The position numbers and the translations under genes are program-made. A stretch of DNA of 64,000 bases from Phyto melanocephala (lineage: Eukaryota > Arthropoda > Insecta > Diptera > Rhinophoridae): NCBI GenBank assembly GCA_941918925.1, contig OW799237.1, positions 57,769,997 through 57,833,996 of the forward strand. Direction: 5' to 3'. Positions within the stretch are counted from its first letter, which is position 1, and every line of letters begins with the position of its first letter. Positions 23,270-34,326 of this stretch are shown in pieces. A model generated the notes under the pieces. That model was not told the DNA's origin. It searched no databases and saw only the letters and a list, made by a program, of their open reading frames with translations.

Positions 23270-24190
23270 AAGGGTGTTTTTTTAAGCCCGATAGAACTTG
23301 AAAATGTAAAAAATAACACAAAAAATTTAATTGTAATCAAATTTTTTTTTTTATTCGAAAGATCAATACGTGACATTAACATTTGAAAATGATTTCGGGC
23401 ATATGGGCACCGCGGCTGTTCTTGACGAAGCGCATTCTGGACGTCCAATTTTGGGCCACTTTTTCGAGCACTGCTGGCCGTATGTCACGAATAACACGAA
23501 CAATGCTGGCCTCCAAGGCGTCAATTGTTGCTGGTTTATCAGCATAAACCAGTGACTTCACGTAGCCCCACAGGAAATAATCGAGAGGTGTCAAATCGCA
23601 CGACCTTGGAGGCCAATTGACAGGTCCATTTCTCGAAATCAACTTATCGCCAAATTTTGATTTCAATAAGTCGATGGTTGTGTTCGCCGTAGGGCACGTA
23701 GCGCCATCCTGTTGAAACCACATCTCCTCCGGATCAATGTCATCCATATTTTCAAACAAAAAATCATTGATCATGGTGCGGTAATGATCTCCATTGACTG
23801 TAACGCGAGCTCCGGCCTCATTTTTGAAGAAATAAGGTCCTATGATGCCACCAGCGTGAAAACCGCACCAAACGGTGCATTTTTCTGGATGTAATGGAGC
23901 CTGTAGGGTCTCTTGTGGATTGGTCTCGCTCCATATGTGGCAATTTTGCTTATTAACAAACCCGTTAAGCCAAAAATGCGCCTCATCGCTGAACACAATT
24001 TTGCGATAAAATTGGACGTCCAGAATGCGCTTCGTCAAGAACAGCCGCGGTGCCCATATGCCCGAAATCATTTTCAAATGTTAATGTCACGTATTGATCT
24101 TTCGAATAAAAAAAAAATTTTGATTACAATTTAATTTTTTGTGTTATTTTTTACAATTTCAAGTTCTATCGGGCTTAAAAAAACACCCTT
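23270..24190 (-). mobile_element. DD41D (rosa-type) mariner turned into a foldback element
   Basis: The ends AAGGGTGTTTTTTTAAGCCC and its reverse complement bound a 921-bp element. The inverted repeats do not stop after the usual 20-30 bp. They run about 183 bp (23270-23453 against 24007-24190), with only a few differences and a poly-T length change. The left arm is the true 3' coding end plus terminus. The right arm is an inverted copy of it and replaces the transposase 5' third. The right flank gives TA directly outside CACCCT, but the left flank is TATAA-like, so the TA duplication is not clean. It is non-autonomous as it stands. Confidence 0.8.
23376..24077 (-). CDS. Mariner transposase, DDD catalytic part, N-terminus replaced
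   Basis: A 233-residue open frame. Catalytic aspartates appear in IVFSDEAHFW (D31), WFQQDGAT (D124) and CDLTPLDYFLWG (D166). There are 41 residues between the second and third, the DD41D spacing described for the rosa group of mariners from Ceratitis rosa. The C-terminus SRGAHMPEIIFKC is typical. Residues 1-24 are encoded by the inverted copy of the gene's own 3' end, so the helix-turn-helix DNA-binding domains are absent and the Met at 24077 is an artefact. The protein could not bind its ends, although the nuclease core is intact. Confidence 0.8.
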   Translation of the reverse strand: MKMISGIWAPRLFLTKRILDVQFYRKIVFSDEAHFWLNGFVNKQNCHIWSETNPQETLQAPLHPEKCTVWCGFHAGGIIGPYFFKNEAGARVTVNGDHYRTMINDFLFENMDDIDPEEMWFQQDGATCPTANTTIDLLKSKFGDKLISRNGPVNWPPRSCDLTPLDYFLWGYVKSLVYADKPATIDALEASIVRVIRDIRPAVLEKVAQNWTSRMRFVKNSRGAHMPEIIFKC

Positions 24191-24420
24191 ATGAGTCAAA
24201 TATAATACTAAAACAGTTATGGATGTGCTCCCTTTAACACAAAATTATTATCAAATGAAAGGGCTCGATCAGCAGAATACTGTAAACTATTAAAAAGTTT
24301 GAAAATCCAAGATGGCGTTATAAACAAAATGACAGACATTTTTTTAACCCCGTCAATGTAAGTATGACAGGGCTTGAATACAGTAGAAATATAAAATCAA
24401 AGATAACCCCGAAAATAATA

Positions 24421-25189
24421 GAAAAAATGGTGTATAAAATGAAATCTAAAGATTAGGATAAGCTATTCATGTTCTTAATCATTTCAATTGAAAATTTAAA
24501 TTTTCATTTAATTATTGCTATAATCATTTTGATGGTTGCATCAAAATCAAATAGATTTTAAAATTATAATAATAATTTCCTAAATTAAAACTCATATTTT
24601 TTTATTTATTCTATGTATGTATGTATGTATGTATATGTATGTAGATCAAACTTTTTCTATGTATCAAAGTTCTTTTTTTTTCAGGATAAAGATAAATAAA
24701 TGTTATACATTTTTAGTTCGTTTAATATAAGGAAAATAGAATTGTAGGTGTATTCAACTCTCAATATTAAAATATGTACCTGTCTTCCTGTAATAATCTA
24801 AAAGCATATTTATATTTTGCTACGAAAGCTTTAATAATTTATCATAAAAAATAATGATATCAAAGCATTATTTATATTCGATTGATTGTCGTAAGTTGTT
24901 TGAATTTACATAAAATAATTTTTTGTACGAATTTCTTGAAAAGTTATAAAGTGTAAATTATATCTCAAAAAACATTAGAAGAAATGAAATATTGATGAAT
25001 TAGGATATTGTCTTAGAGATGATATTACTCACCTAGTATACGATTACAAGTGAACTTTTGCTTGAAAGTGTTTGTTAGGTGTGTCTAATGCTTTTAAGTT
25101 TTCTACAGTTAAACCAATACATTAACAAGTCAAATCATTGCTCACTACTTTTCAAAATCATTTACATATGTATGTGCAATATATTTTTT
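24421..25189. other. AT-rich DNA with TATG simple repeat
   Basis: There is a TATG microsatellite at 24612-24644. No gene or element recognised. Confidence 0.45.
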
Positions 25190-26030
25190 TCTCTGCCAAA
25201 AACATGGTATGGGGACATAATCGATTTGTCATTTCGTTTGTTACAAATCTAAATATTAATTTAAGACCCAATAGGTATAGGGGTTCTTCGTTCCGGTTTC
25301 ATCCTCCTATATATCCAGAAATAAGATAACTCGGTCCATTAGAAAGGGAGTTGTAACTTATATTGTAAGAGTAGGTAATACAAAATTCTTTCTGAGATCA
25401 ATTAAAATGCGATTGCGTCGAAACGCAATAACGTAAAGTGATACAATTTTACAGGTACAATTTTAATAATATTTCTTTTAAAATTCATTATATCCGTACA
25501 TTACCAAGGAAATTCTATATTAAAATGTACGCTTTACCGTGTTGTTTTTAATCTATTAAAAATTTAAAACTTGAACCGATTTGCAAATAAAAATTTCTGG
25601 CTCATATTATTGACATCAAATGTAATGGTGACGTATATACGTCCACCTTCCATACAACGAATCTTCTTATATTAATATAATTTCTTTATGGAAAAAGATT
25701 TTGTCAGAATAACGGACCCTATATTTATTACAATAAATAAATTGAATTTATTTGCAGAAAATTTTTTGACACGCCGACTTTAGAGCCCACTTCCCAAATA
25801 TTGTGGTAAATAGAAGTATTTTAGGTTTCATTTTGAGACTAAATATAAAAAAATACATGAAAATAAATTGAGAGTAAAGTGGATTTAATTAAACAAATAA
25901 TAAAAAAAATTATTCTACAGTAATTAAAGTTGTTGGCAAAGTAAAGGAAACTTTGTGATATAAAAGCACTACACAAAACTGGTAATGTTTATATGAGTTT
26001 TGCATAGTCGAATATACTTACCTACTTATT
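25190..26030 (+). mobile_element. DINE-1-like repeat, strongly decayed
   Basis: Recognisable pieces in order are ATCGATTTGTCATTTCGTTTG, TTTAAGACCCAATAGGTAT, a lost GTCCGTC box, CGTCGAAACGCAATAACGT, ACACGCCGACTTTAGAGCCC (25781) and ATAAAAGCACTACACAAAAC (25961). These parallel the full copies, but the 3' hairpin is gone. There is no coding content. Confidence 0.5.
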
Positions 26031-27025
26031 TCTATTTATTTCTTATCATTTCATATATTTACATACCAGACTTTATTTACACCTTTGATATGTATATCTG
26101 AAATTCAAATAATGTTGGAAAATGGCAGGTTGTCGTTAAACCAATAACATGTTTACATATTACCTACACATTACTTAGAAAAATATATTCACATACCGTA
26201 AATCGCATAGACTTATGCAAATGAAATCTTAAAAATATTAAGTTAATGGAATAAGATTTTTAAGCTCTGTCCATTATGTGCGCGTATTCAGTTTCAGTAG
26301 TTTTCAAGTACAAATAACATATGTAAACATGTAGTCAATTTACACAAACACATAAGTAATGCGTATTGTATATACGAGTGTCTCTATTTGGAGATAATTT
26401 CAAAAAAACTTTGATAACATTTACAGGAATTTATTCGAACAAAAGTTTAACGCTTCAATAAATTTAATAAAATTGGATTTGCTTAAGGAAAACTGTTTGT
26501 CGCTCTGAACTTTTTAGACTAAGCTTTTCTAAAAGAATGATATTATGACTGTAAATAAACTGATTTATGATTCATTTATTTTTTTTTTCTATTAGGTTTT
26601 TCGCTTACATTTATTATACAACCTCTATGCCAATATTTTTTACATGTTATCGCTTCTTATTATTTCTATAAATTTTATTTACATTTTTGTATATTTTTCT
26701 ACTCTTAATTCTAAAGTAATAATAAATTATTCAGCAACAGAAGACCCCAAAAAAATAAAAAAGAACTTAATTAATCATACTGTTGAAACTTTAAATGCTT
26801 ATAGTTTTTTTCATGTTACTTTTACGAAGAATTCGTTCCATTTCAATCATCACAGTTTTATAAGGACAGCCATATCGAAATTTTTATGAAAGGTAAACAT
26901 TAAATGAATAAATTAAGATAAACTCTTATTGTCACGGAATAAAAGAAGATAAATCAAAATAAAAGCAAATGTTACTTATTTTCGATAACCAAATATTATT
27001 ATACCTATAGAGAATGCAATCTGAC
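26031..27025. other. AT-rich flank of the Transib element
   Basis: No gene supported. The last about 90 bp (26940-27030) is a diverged copy of sequence at 43020-43110 (shared TTACTTRTTTTCGAYAACCA and TATGACCGTCG-like ends). The 81-codon frame at 26644-26889 has no recognisable motif and I do not call it. Confidence 0.4.
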
Positions 27026-27670
27026 CGTCGCACACTGGGTTGAAATACTCAGTTTTCGAGGATTTATTCAAAAATGAAATTTAAAGTATGGTTAAAACTG
27101 ATTGCAGTTGCTTACAGCCTATAAAATTTTACATCACTAACTGAAAAAATAAATATCTAAAGTGCTCTGGTGTGTTTACAGTGAGAGATCAAAATCAAAG
27201 ATTTTTGCAATTTTGTTGAAAAAAAAGACAGAAAAACTGAAAATTTACTTCGTTAAAAATCTTACTTTTTGCAAAGTTATAAAAAAAGTGACCAATTTAG
27301 CTATGGAACCATCAAGGTTATGTAGTTTTGCGAATATCATGGTAAAGTTTGTGTAACAAATTTGGTGTGGAAGTGTTTTTGATTTTGTGATTTATATTAG
27401 AAGTCCAACAAAATTTTAATTTTCATAGTTTAAGTGGACATATAGTTATTATTCGTGTAAATTTGTGTCCAGATTTGTGGTTTATATTACAGAACAAATA
27501 TTTATCTAATATATTGCAAAAATGTAGATTGCATTTTTGTGCATTTTAGAAGTTATGCATTTGTTTATAAAAAGTGTCGATGCGCTGATTTACCAAAAAA
27601 AACATATGGTCTGGATATTGCTGTTGTTATAATTACTGTTTTTATATATTAATTTTTGTTGTTAATGTTT

Positions 27671-27758
27671 TTAATAATATTCTTTATGTTGTTGTTGTTT
27701 TTTTATAATATTCTTTATGTTGTTGTTGTTTTTTAGTAATATTCTTTATGTTTTTAAA
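27671..27758. repeat. 31-bp tandem repeat inside the Transib element
   Basis: AATATTCTTTATGTTGTTGT followed by T-rich sequence occurs three times with a 31-bp period (anchor TCTTTATG at 27681, 27712 and 27743). The third unit is partial. It lies in the non-coding half of the element. Confidence 0.8.
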
Positions 27759-27835
27759 TAATGATAGTGTAGTGAAGTTTGAAGTTATCGGTTAAAACGG
27801 ATAATTTTTTTTAAGATTCGGCATACCTGTTCTTC

Positions 27836-28532
27836 ATGGCTGGTTCAGATTCTTTGAATGTCTTTTGCATATTGCATATAAAATGCCTTAAAAGAAGTCG
27901 CAGGCTAGAAGTGATTTGGAAAAAAATCGTTGCTGAAAGAAAATTGGAAATTCAGAAACAATATAGAGAGGCTATGGGTTTAATCGTTGACAAACCTAAG
28001 CCTGGGCTGGGAAATACCAATGATGGGAATACGGCAAGACGTTTTTTTCCAAAACGCAGAAAATCCGCCGAAATAACAAAAACAGATTTAAACTTAATAA
28101 AAAGAATGCACATTTTGCTTATAGTAGTATCCAGCGGCAATGAAATCTAAAGTGAAAGCTTTAAAATATTTGCACACAATACAGCCAGAATTTTTGTTGA
28201 AAAATATCCATGGTATAATATGCCACCCACTTTACACAAGTACCTACATAATTCACGATGCCGAAATTAACAATGCTGCCTTACCCATTAGGCTATTATC
28301 GGAAGAAGCGCAAGAAGCTCGAAATAAATATTTTAAGAAATATATAGAGTTTCATTCACGAAAGTGCAGTTGCGAAAAATCCATTAAAGATGTTTTTAAT
28401 TTATTCTTAATAAGCTCTGACCCAATAATTTCGAGCATACGAAAGTTGCCTCCAAAGAAGTTTCAAAGTTTTCCAGAGCAGGCAATGGATGTAATAATAT
28501 CTCCAGTTCCAAACAAAACCAAATTTGTGTGA
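27836..28532 (+). pseudogene. Transib transposase C-terminal part, frameshifted
   Basis: Two overlapping frames join near 28138-28150. The first (27836-28150) contains REAMGLIVDKPKPGLGNTND, then GNTARRFFPK and DLNLIKRM. The second (28140-28532) contains ALPIRLLSEEAQEARNKYFK, RKCSCE and LISSDPIISSIRKLPPKK. The GNTARRFF and LSEEAQEARNK blocks are characteristic of Transib transposases, the latter close to the catalytic glutamate region of the RAG1-like nuclease. One indel separates the halves and everything N-terminal is missing, so the gene is dead. An Asp/Glu-rich tail (28535-28620, GATGATGATGAA-type repeats) follows out of frame. Confidence 0.8.
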
Positions 28533-28825
28533 TCAAAATGTTGATTACGATAATGAGGATAATAGTGATGATGATGAATATAATGATGAGGATCAAGTAG
28601 ATGGTGACCTTGATCACGAAAATAATTATCTTTAGGTTCTCATATGTTGTCTATATTTTAACTTAAATTCATTTATTTGTAATAAAACTGCACTGAAATA
28701 TACTTAAAAATGCTTTCTTTTATCAAACTGTATTGGTATTAGGTGAAAGGTAATGGAAAAATATCCTAACAGAGCTTCCCTGAATTGATCCTCAAAAACT
28801 ATGTATTTCAACCCAGTGTGCGTCG

Positions 28826-29574
28826 CACAGAGGAGTATTTGGCCTGAAAAGCTGGCCGAAATTATTAAACGTGTTTTTAGAATTAAAAGTTTTAGTTTTT
28901 TGATAGTTTTAGGTGTAGTATGATATAAAAAGTCTAGTGGCAGATTTTTAAAAAATTACACTGCGCAACAAAAGTACACTGCGCAAAAAAAAAAATTTTG
29001 TCTCTGCTAGAAATAAAAGTATGTGGACTATATGGATTTTGATGCCCTTAATTCAAATCTGTTTTCCGCTTTTCTCTAGTACGTAAGGATTTTCTTTTAA
29101 GGGCGTGGAATATTTCACCCCTTAAATCGTTGGGTTGCCTAAACTAACCAAACACAATTCTTCTCTTTCTATTACTATTTCTGAGTTATTAATAATTAAT
29201 GGCGAAAAAAGATTTTCCTGCAAAATTCGTCAAAAATTCGTTTTCAAAATGCAATAAAAAATATTAAAGAACCAAAAAGTTAAAATTTTTGAGATTTTTC
29301 CAAAAGCCACATTCCTAAGTAATAAAAGTCGGTATAAATAGTGAAACTCAATTAACAAATATTGATTTTATAGGTTTAAACTCATTCTTGACAAACTGTA
29401 TGTACATGCATACATATGATTTACGGTCTAATTCAAAAGAAAAAATTTGAAAATTGTAAGGCTCTTATAAAACAGTATTTTTTTATGAAAAAAGGCTTTA
29501 TTAAATTTATTTTATATTATATAATACTTAATATATGGACAAGTTAAATTGATAAAAATTCCTTAATAAATATT
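28826..29574. other. AT-rich spacer between Transib remnants
   Basis: An 18-bp near-duplication, ACACTGCGCAACAAAAGT, lies at 28962-28995. It could be a damaged transposon terminus, but no inverted partner was found. No coding content. Confidence 0.4.
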
Positions 29575-29860
29575 ATGTCGTATGTGTATCCTTATTAGAT
29601 GCATTATCGGTGTCAGGAAGAAGAAGTGTGATGGTTTCTGATGAAAAAGCTTTTTTATTTATCCGTTCCATTTACGTACTGCAACTTAAAAAAGGGTCAC
29701 TGCTCAGAAATCACCTAATCAAGACATCTTGATTTGTATCGCTTCTGCTGATTTTCCTCGAATAATTCGTACGATATAATCGTAAGGGCTTATTTCTGGC
29801 CTCGGCGGCTTCTGACAATTGGATGGTAGCCTTATACCAGGGTGCCCATGTGTTTTTCAT
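29575..29860 (-). pseudogene. Second Transib transposase remnant
   Basis: The reverse strand reads QLSEAAEARNKPLRLYRTNY, then SRKISRSDTNQDVLIR, a stop, then LSSDP. It continues MERINKKAFSSETITLLLPD toward a C-terminus. The LSE-x-AEARNK and RK-x-SR-x-DTN-x-D-LSSDP blocks align in order with the fragment at 28140-28532 but differ at most other residues. It is therefore a separate, older Transib copy on the opposite strand rather than a duplication. No ends or target duplication could be assigned. Confidence 0.6.
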
Positions 29861-30629
29861 GTACTAGTATTTATTTTTTTTGTGATTAATGCTTTAAAAA
29901 ATTATTCTTATTGGGCACGAACATTTATTTTTTTAACAAATAATGTTTTGCAGAGCAGGTATATAAAAATATCCTTTATGGGGATGTGTGGGACATTATC
30001 TTATAACTACTATCGATAATAAAGAATTGTTGAAATTTATAATTATAGGCAGGTATTAACATTGTGAAGTGTTAAAAGTGATGTGAAGAACAATTGAAAT
30101 CAATAATTCAAAATACATAAAAGTTTATGACGATATAAATGTATAAGAAAAAGTGCCTGATGAGCAAATCTAGAAGAAATGTAAACATTTTAAAAAATCG
30201 TCAAAAATAATGGCGCAAACTTGCGCACACATATTTTTTGTTTCTAAAATGAGAGATTTGTAATCTTATTGCGGTATCAGACATAATTCGTAGAGATGCT
30301 AACCTCACTTTAAAAAACCTCTTCTTTTTCTTTTTTTTGCAAAAAAATGTGTATAATTTTTTTCGTTTTAAGCTTTTGAACGAATTGTTTCAACATGAAT
30401 ATTCAACATTTTTAAAGTTTTTTTTTTCTTTTTTAAATAATTTTTGATCAAACCTTCCAGCGAAAAAAAAATCATGGTTAAACCTGTATTCGTTTAGCCG
30501 TAAAAAATATCAAATAAACATCCAGAAACCGAAAAAAATATTTAAATCTCATGTAATTTTCTTCAATTTCCTGAATTTAGCAGGGTCTCAGAGCTACAAA
30601 TCGCAACTAAAAGTCTTCAAAACTTACAA
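29861..30629. other. AT-rich DNA without recognised gene
   Basis: Nothing recognised. It may contain decayed upstream Transib sequence, but I cannot show it. Confidence 0.4.
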
Positions 30630-30735
30630 TATAATATATTGTTTTTATTTATTCGAGCTTAAGATCACTTTTTTTATAAAAATTATTCTTTTATTCCGAT
30701 ATTTCGCTACCACATTGGGTAGCTTCTTCAGGGAA
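30630..30735 (-). repeat. Hammerhead-like / Penelope-type fragment
   Basis: On the minus strand, CTGAAGA (30731-30725) is followed by A, a perfect 6-bp stem GCTACC/GGTAGC with a CAATGT loop, and GAAA (30705-30702). The following sequence (ATATCGGAATAAAAGAATAA, GATCTTAAGCTCGAAT) parallels the fragment at 3895-3990. The stem II and core order fit a hammerhead ribozyme. Stem III and the cleavage site are not evident. Confidence 0.4.
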
Positions 30736-32289
30736 AGTTTTTACAATTTATAACAATTTGTTATAAAATTTAATATAACTTACATACATCACAGAATTTC
30801 TTACCTACAAAGACTCATACTTTTATTATGGCACCGCAAACGAATATTTTAAAACTATAAATGAAACTCAACTCAAACCATTTAAATAGATAAATAAATT
30901 AACCTTAAGTAATATACTTATATGCATACGTATAGTGAAATTTCTATTGAAGTAAGCAGCAAATGTTTAACAATCAGAGGAATTTAATTCCATGTTATTT
31001 TAAAGGAATATTCATAGTAACTTTTTTCGTATCTGTTAATTTGTTAAATGTGGGCGTACATTGGTAATGAGCTGTTAATAAAAGATATTTAAACTTTAAC
31101 GACTATTTCGTTTTAATTTTAGTGTAAAGTAAGTCCAACAAAAATAATACAAAGTTAACACAATTCATTGAAGGTAAATGTCCCTTGGCCTTAACAATAT
31201 TTACAATTTTAGACGTTGTTTATTGAAGGCCAATTTCAATTTGGAGCTATTAAAATTGCCATTAATCTGCAAATAAAAGTCGCATGTTTAAGAGAAAAAC
31301 GGAAAGAGGAAAATAAAATGAAAGAAAACAAAAATTTATTACTTATAATCTTTAAATTAAATTAGGCTTATTTTATATGAAATTCAAAAGTTAAGGAAAG
31401 TTACATAATGTTTTTTGCCTTCTATCTTAAATCAAATTTAATGCATTTTGTGTGGGGGTATAATTAAAACCATAAAATAGTCGTAGTAAACAGCGAGCAA
31501 CAAAATGAGAATGTATATGATTTCGTATAAATTTTTATCAAGTCGCAGGATATTATAACTTAATGCCAAATAATTAAAACAATTTGTTTTCAACTAATTA
31601 TTATAAAAAAAGAAAATGTTCAAATGAACAGAGACCCCCAAAAGCATGCTAAGAATTTGTAATAAACAAGACTGTAAGAAAAACATTACCTACTTACAGT
31701 GGAACGAAGATAATGATTTATTTGAAAACGGATTTAAAATTTTCATTTTGTTTTTATTTATCCTAACACGTAAACTGAATATAAAAAAATATTAATTAAA
31801 AAACAAAGTTTTGAACGGTTCCTGTATGCGTATATGCTTAAATGCTTAATTCCGTGGTCAATGAAAATGTTTTATTTTAGGTTAAATATTTTTCTTTCCT
31901 TGTGTTTATAATTTGAATCCTAAACAAATATTTAAAACAAAATTACGCATATTATTATGTAGGTATATATGGTTTAATGGCTACTGATATCAAATTCTGG
32001 TGATAATATGAATTCCCTTAAGAGCCACTGTAAATTAGTGGCAAGAAATGTTAATACCGTTTATGCTCACGTTTATTTTAGAGAGCAACGAAACAAAAAT
32101 AACAAACAAGCAACACAAAATATTTTTATGAGCAATTTCTATAAAAACAACCGCTATTCATACATAAAGATAAAGTAAATACACACATACACAAACTCTA
32201 ATGTAGTTACATTTAACTATGTATGTACATACATAGCTAAAGCTGTATGAAAATGTATACATTTTTGTACACCAAGTTAACAATTTCAC
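30736..32289. other. AT-rich DNA without recognised gene
   Basis: No motif, element end or RNA gene seen over about 1.55 kb. Confidence 0.45.
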
Positions 32290-34090
32290 AACAACGGCGA
32301 AGGTGATACAGATAAACCTCAACCACCCTAAAGCGCCATCTCTGCATTAGACTTCCGTATTGTCGAACAAGATGGGGACATCACTTTATTCCAGAAACCT
32401 GGGCCTAAACATGGTAAGGTTCTTGGACTAAATTGAAAATGATGCAGACTTCTATATACAGAAAAAATAGGAATAATATAGAAAAATTAGAGCTTGAAAT
32501 AGCTTTATCTTATATTATTTCAGTGATAGAGATTTAGTAACTAAAGCCTGGGAGAAAAATGGTAGATGAATAATCTCAGGCTATATGACGAATGCTCACA
32601 TGGAAACTTCATCGCACATCATAGTATGATAAATACAGCCAGGAATAAACCAGACCCATGATTATTGAGACCGATGCATACCTTCTAATATGGAGTAGCT
32701 CGGATACTAATAAAAAGGGTGGATTTAATTTTAATTAAAATCTGGTGGTCCTCCTTTTACCATACGAAGACACCTACACTAAGGGCAGGTCAGTCTAAAC
32801 GGCTTTTCTATAGTCGGTCGAAAATAAAGATCGCTAGAGTTTAGAGACTACATGTTGGTTTCTTTTCTTGACATAGAGGGTGCCTTTAATAACGCTAGTC
32901 ATCTTCCAGCATTGAAACAATAGAGGAACAAGGAGTTATCGACTCTCTGCTTTTATATAGGAGCATTTACATTAAGAAAAACCAATATCATGAGAACGGC
33001 TATTAGGGGGCAATCACAAGGCGAAGTTCTATCCCTAGTGTGGAACATTGCAGTTCAGAAAGATGGGTAACATGGGCTGTTGGCACTACAGGACATGTGA
33101 CCATACCAGTATTATTGGGAGTGTGGATTTCATTCCAACTCCGATTAACTACTGCACTCCAATTCCTTTTTTCCTTAGATGATAACTATCGTTCATCTCG
33201 GGGACAGAAACAGAAGAGACCTTTTTGATGAAGCTGAGCTGGACATATATACAGATGGATCAAATGGGAAGGCGGTGGTGGCGTCGTCTAAGATTGACTC
33301 TGACTCCCGCATGATTGCAGTAAACTATATAATGAAATATCTGCTTTTGGACGAGCGTCATGCTGGCTGAGGTATTTAACGTATTCCATAGAAATAAAAA
33401 TATTTTTACCGACAGCCAAGCGGACATCAAATAAAGGTCTACTCGACATCATGGCTCGTTCAGCAATAATAAAAATCTATAAATTGGATGGCCACGCATT
33501 CAAACACCACATCTTTAAGAGTGCAGGGATACGGGACCAGTTATGTGATTTACATAGCTGATGGCCTTGCTAAGAGGGGTGGATCACTTATATATTCATC
33601 GTTACTGTGCTTGCAAAACTAGTAAGGACACATTTTTTCATATATCGGATCAGAAGAGATGCAAAATTTAAATTGGGTGTAATTTTGCGTAAATGTTATA
33701 GCCTAGAATGGATTCTCGACACACCAAGCAGCTTCTGGGATTTTACAGGAAAAGGCAGAATGATATTGTGATCACGCTGACTGGTCAGTGAATTATTGAC
33801 ACCAATAGAATGGGAATACCCTATAATGACTCTAGGCGAGGAGGAGGATGAACCATATATATCACTTTCTATGCTACTGTACAGCACTGGAGAACATCCG
33901 AAGGCCTACATATTTTCGGGGCCTGTAGAGATGGCAACAGTAAGTCTTGCTTAAATTTCAACTTTTATGAGACAGGCTGGGTAGTTACCTGTATTAGTCC
34001 AGAATTGGGAAACTAACGACATTTAGAGTAGATTTGCCAGGAGGCGGTGACGATCCAGAAATCACCTCTCTTAATTCTATCTTTTCTCAC
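32290..34090 (+). pseudogene. Decayed RNase H-bearing LINE, internally deleted
   Basis: Protein fragments appear in the order of an APE-type LINE ORF2, in shifting frames. An endonuclease start, VIQINLNHPKA, is near 32310. Reverse-transcriptase FLDIEGAFNNA is near 32870 and a QSQGEVLSLVWN remnant of the PQGGVLSPLLWN motif near 33010. RNase H DIYTDGSNGK is near 33245 with IFTDSQADIK at about 33400. A LIADGLAKRGG (NEMADELA-like) remnant is near 33560 and an acidic Cys-poor tail near 33830. Stops and frameshifts occur between every block, and much of the reverse transcriptase is gone. The RNase H sequence differs from the LINE at 17029, so it is another family. Confidence 0.65.
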
Positions 34091-34326
34091 AATTTTAGTT
34101 TAACGCTAATAATGTAATCCATTCCTTTTCTTTATTTTAAAATTCTCTTACAGGTATCACAAGGAATCAGTATGATGGACACAAGTAAGCTGCACAACAG
34201 CTGCCTGTTCTACATACCTAATAATTTCCCAAGTTTTGATCGAACTTGTGTCACACAATTGACAAAAAAGAAATAAAATGGCCAACTGAGAATTTGTGGA
34301 TGTGTTTAAAGGATGATTACATATTT

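Larger units (their letters stand above)
23010..24420 (+). mobile_element. DINE-1-like (diverged subfamily) fragment split by a mariner
   Basis: GGTATTTTTCCCAAAATTTA at 23013 and AAATCGATTTC correspond, inverted, to 21090-21120. ATCAAATGAAAGGGCTCGAT at 24251 and GACAGGGCTTGAATACAGTA (24368) correspond to the part just before the 3' end of that copy. The DD41D mariner at 23270-24190 separates the halves. A run of 14 C residues (23210-23223) lies in the left half, unusual in such AT-rich DNA. Confidence 0.5.
27031..28820 (+). mobile_element. Transib element with TIRs and CGTCG target duplication
   Basis: The left end CACACTGGGTTGAAATAC, continuing into a GTTTTCGAGGAT-like stretch, is matched inverted at 28782-28820, giving TIRs of about 36 bp with few mismatches. 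CGTCG flanks both sides (27026-27030; 28821-28825). A 5-bp GC-rich CGNCG-type duplication is the hallmark of Transib transposons, and the internal coding remnant belongs to that superfamily. The terminal CACACTG resembles the V(D)J recombination-signal heptamer CACAGTG, as expected since RAG1 derives from the Transib lineage. At 1790 bp it is shorter than typical autonomous Transibs (about 3 kb), so the transposase 5' half is deleted. Confidence 0.85.

Noticed and set aside
26644..26889. 81-codon plus-strand frame with a hydrophobic start
   Set aside because: It could be read as a signal or membrane segment, but AT-rich DNA yields Leu/Ile/Phe runs by chance. No domain, poly(A) or splice evidence.
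28962..28995. ACACTGCGCAACAAAAGT pair as Transib terminus
   Set aside because: It is a direct, not inverted, duplication, and no opposite end was found near the second Transib remnant.
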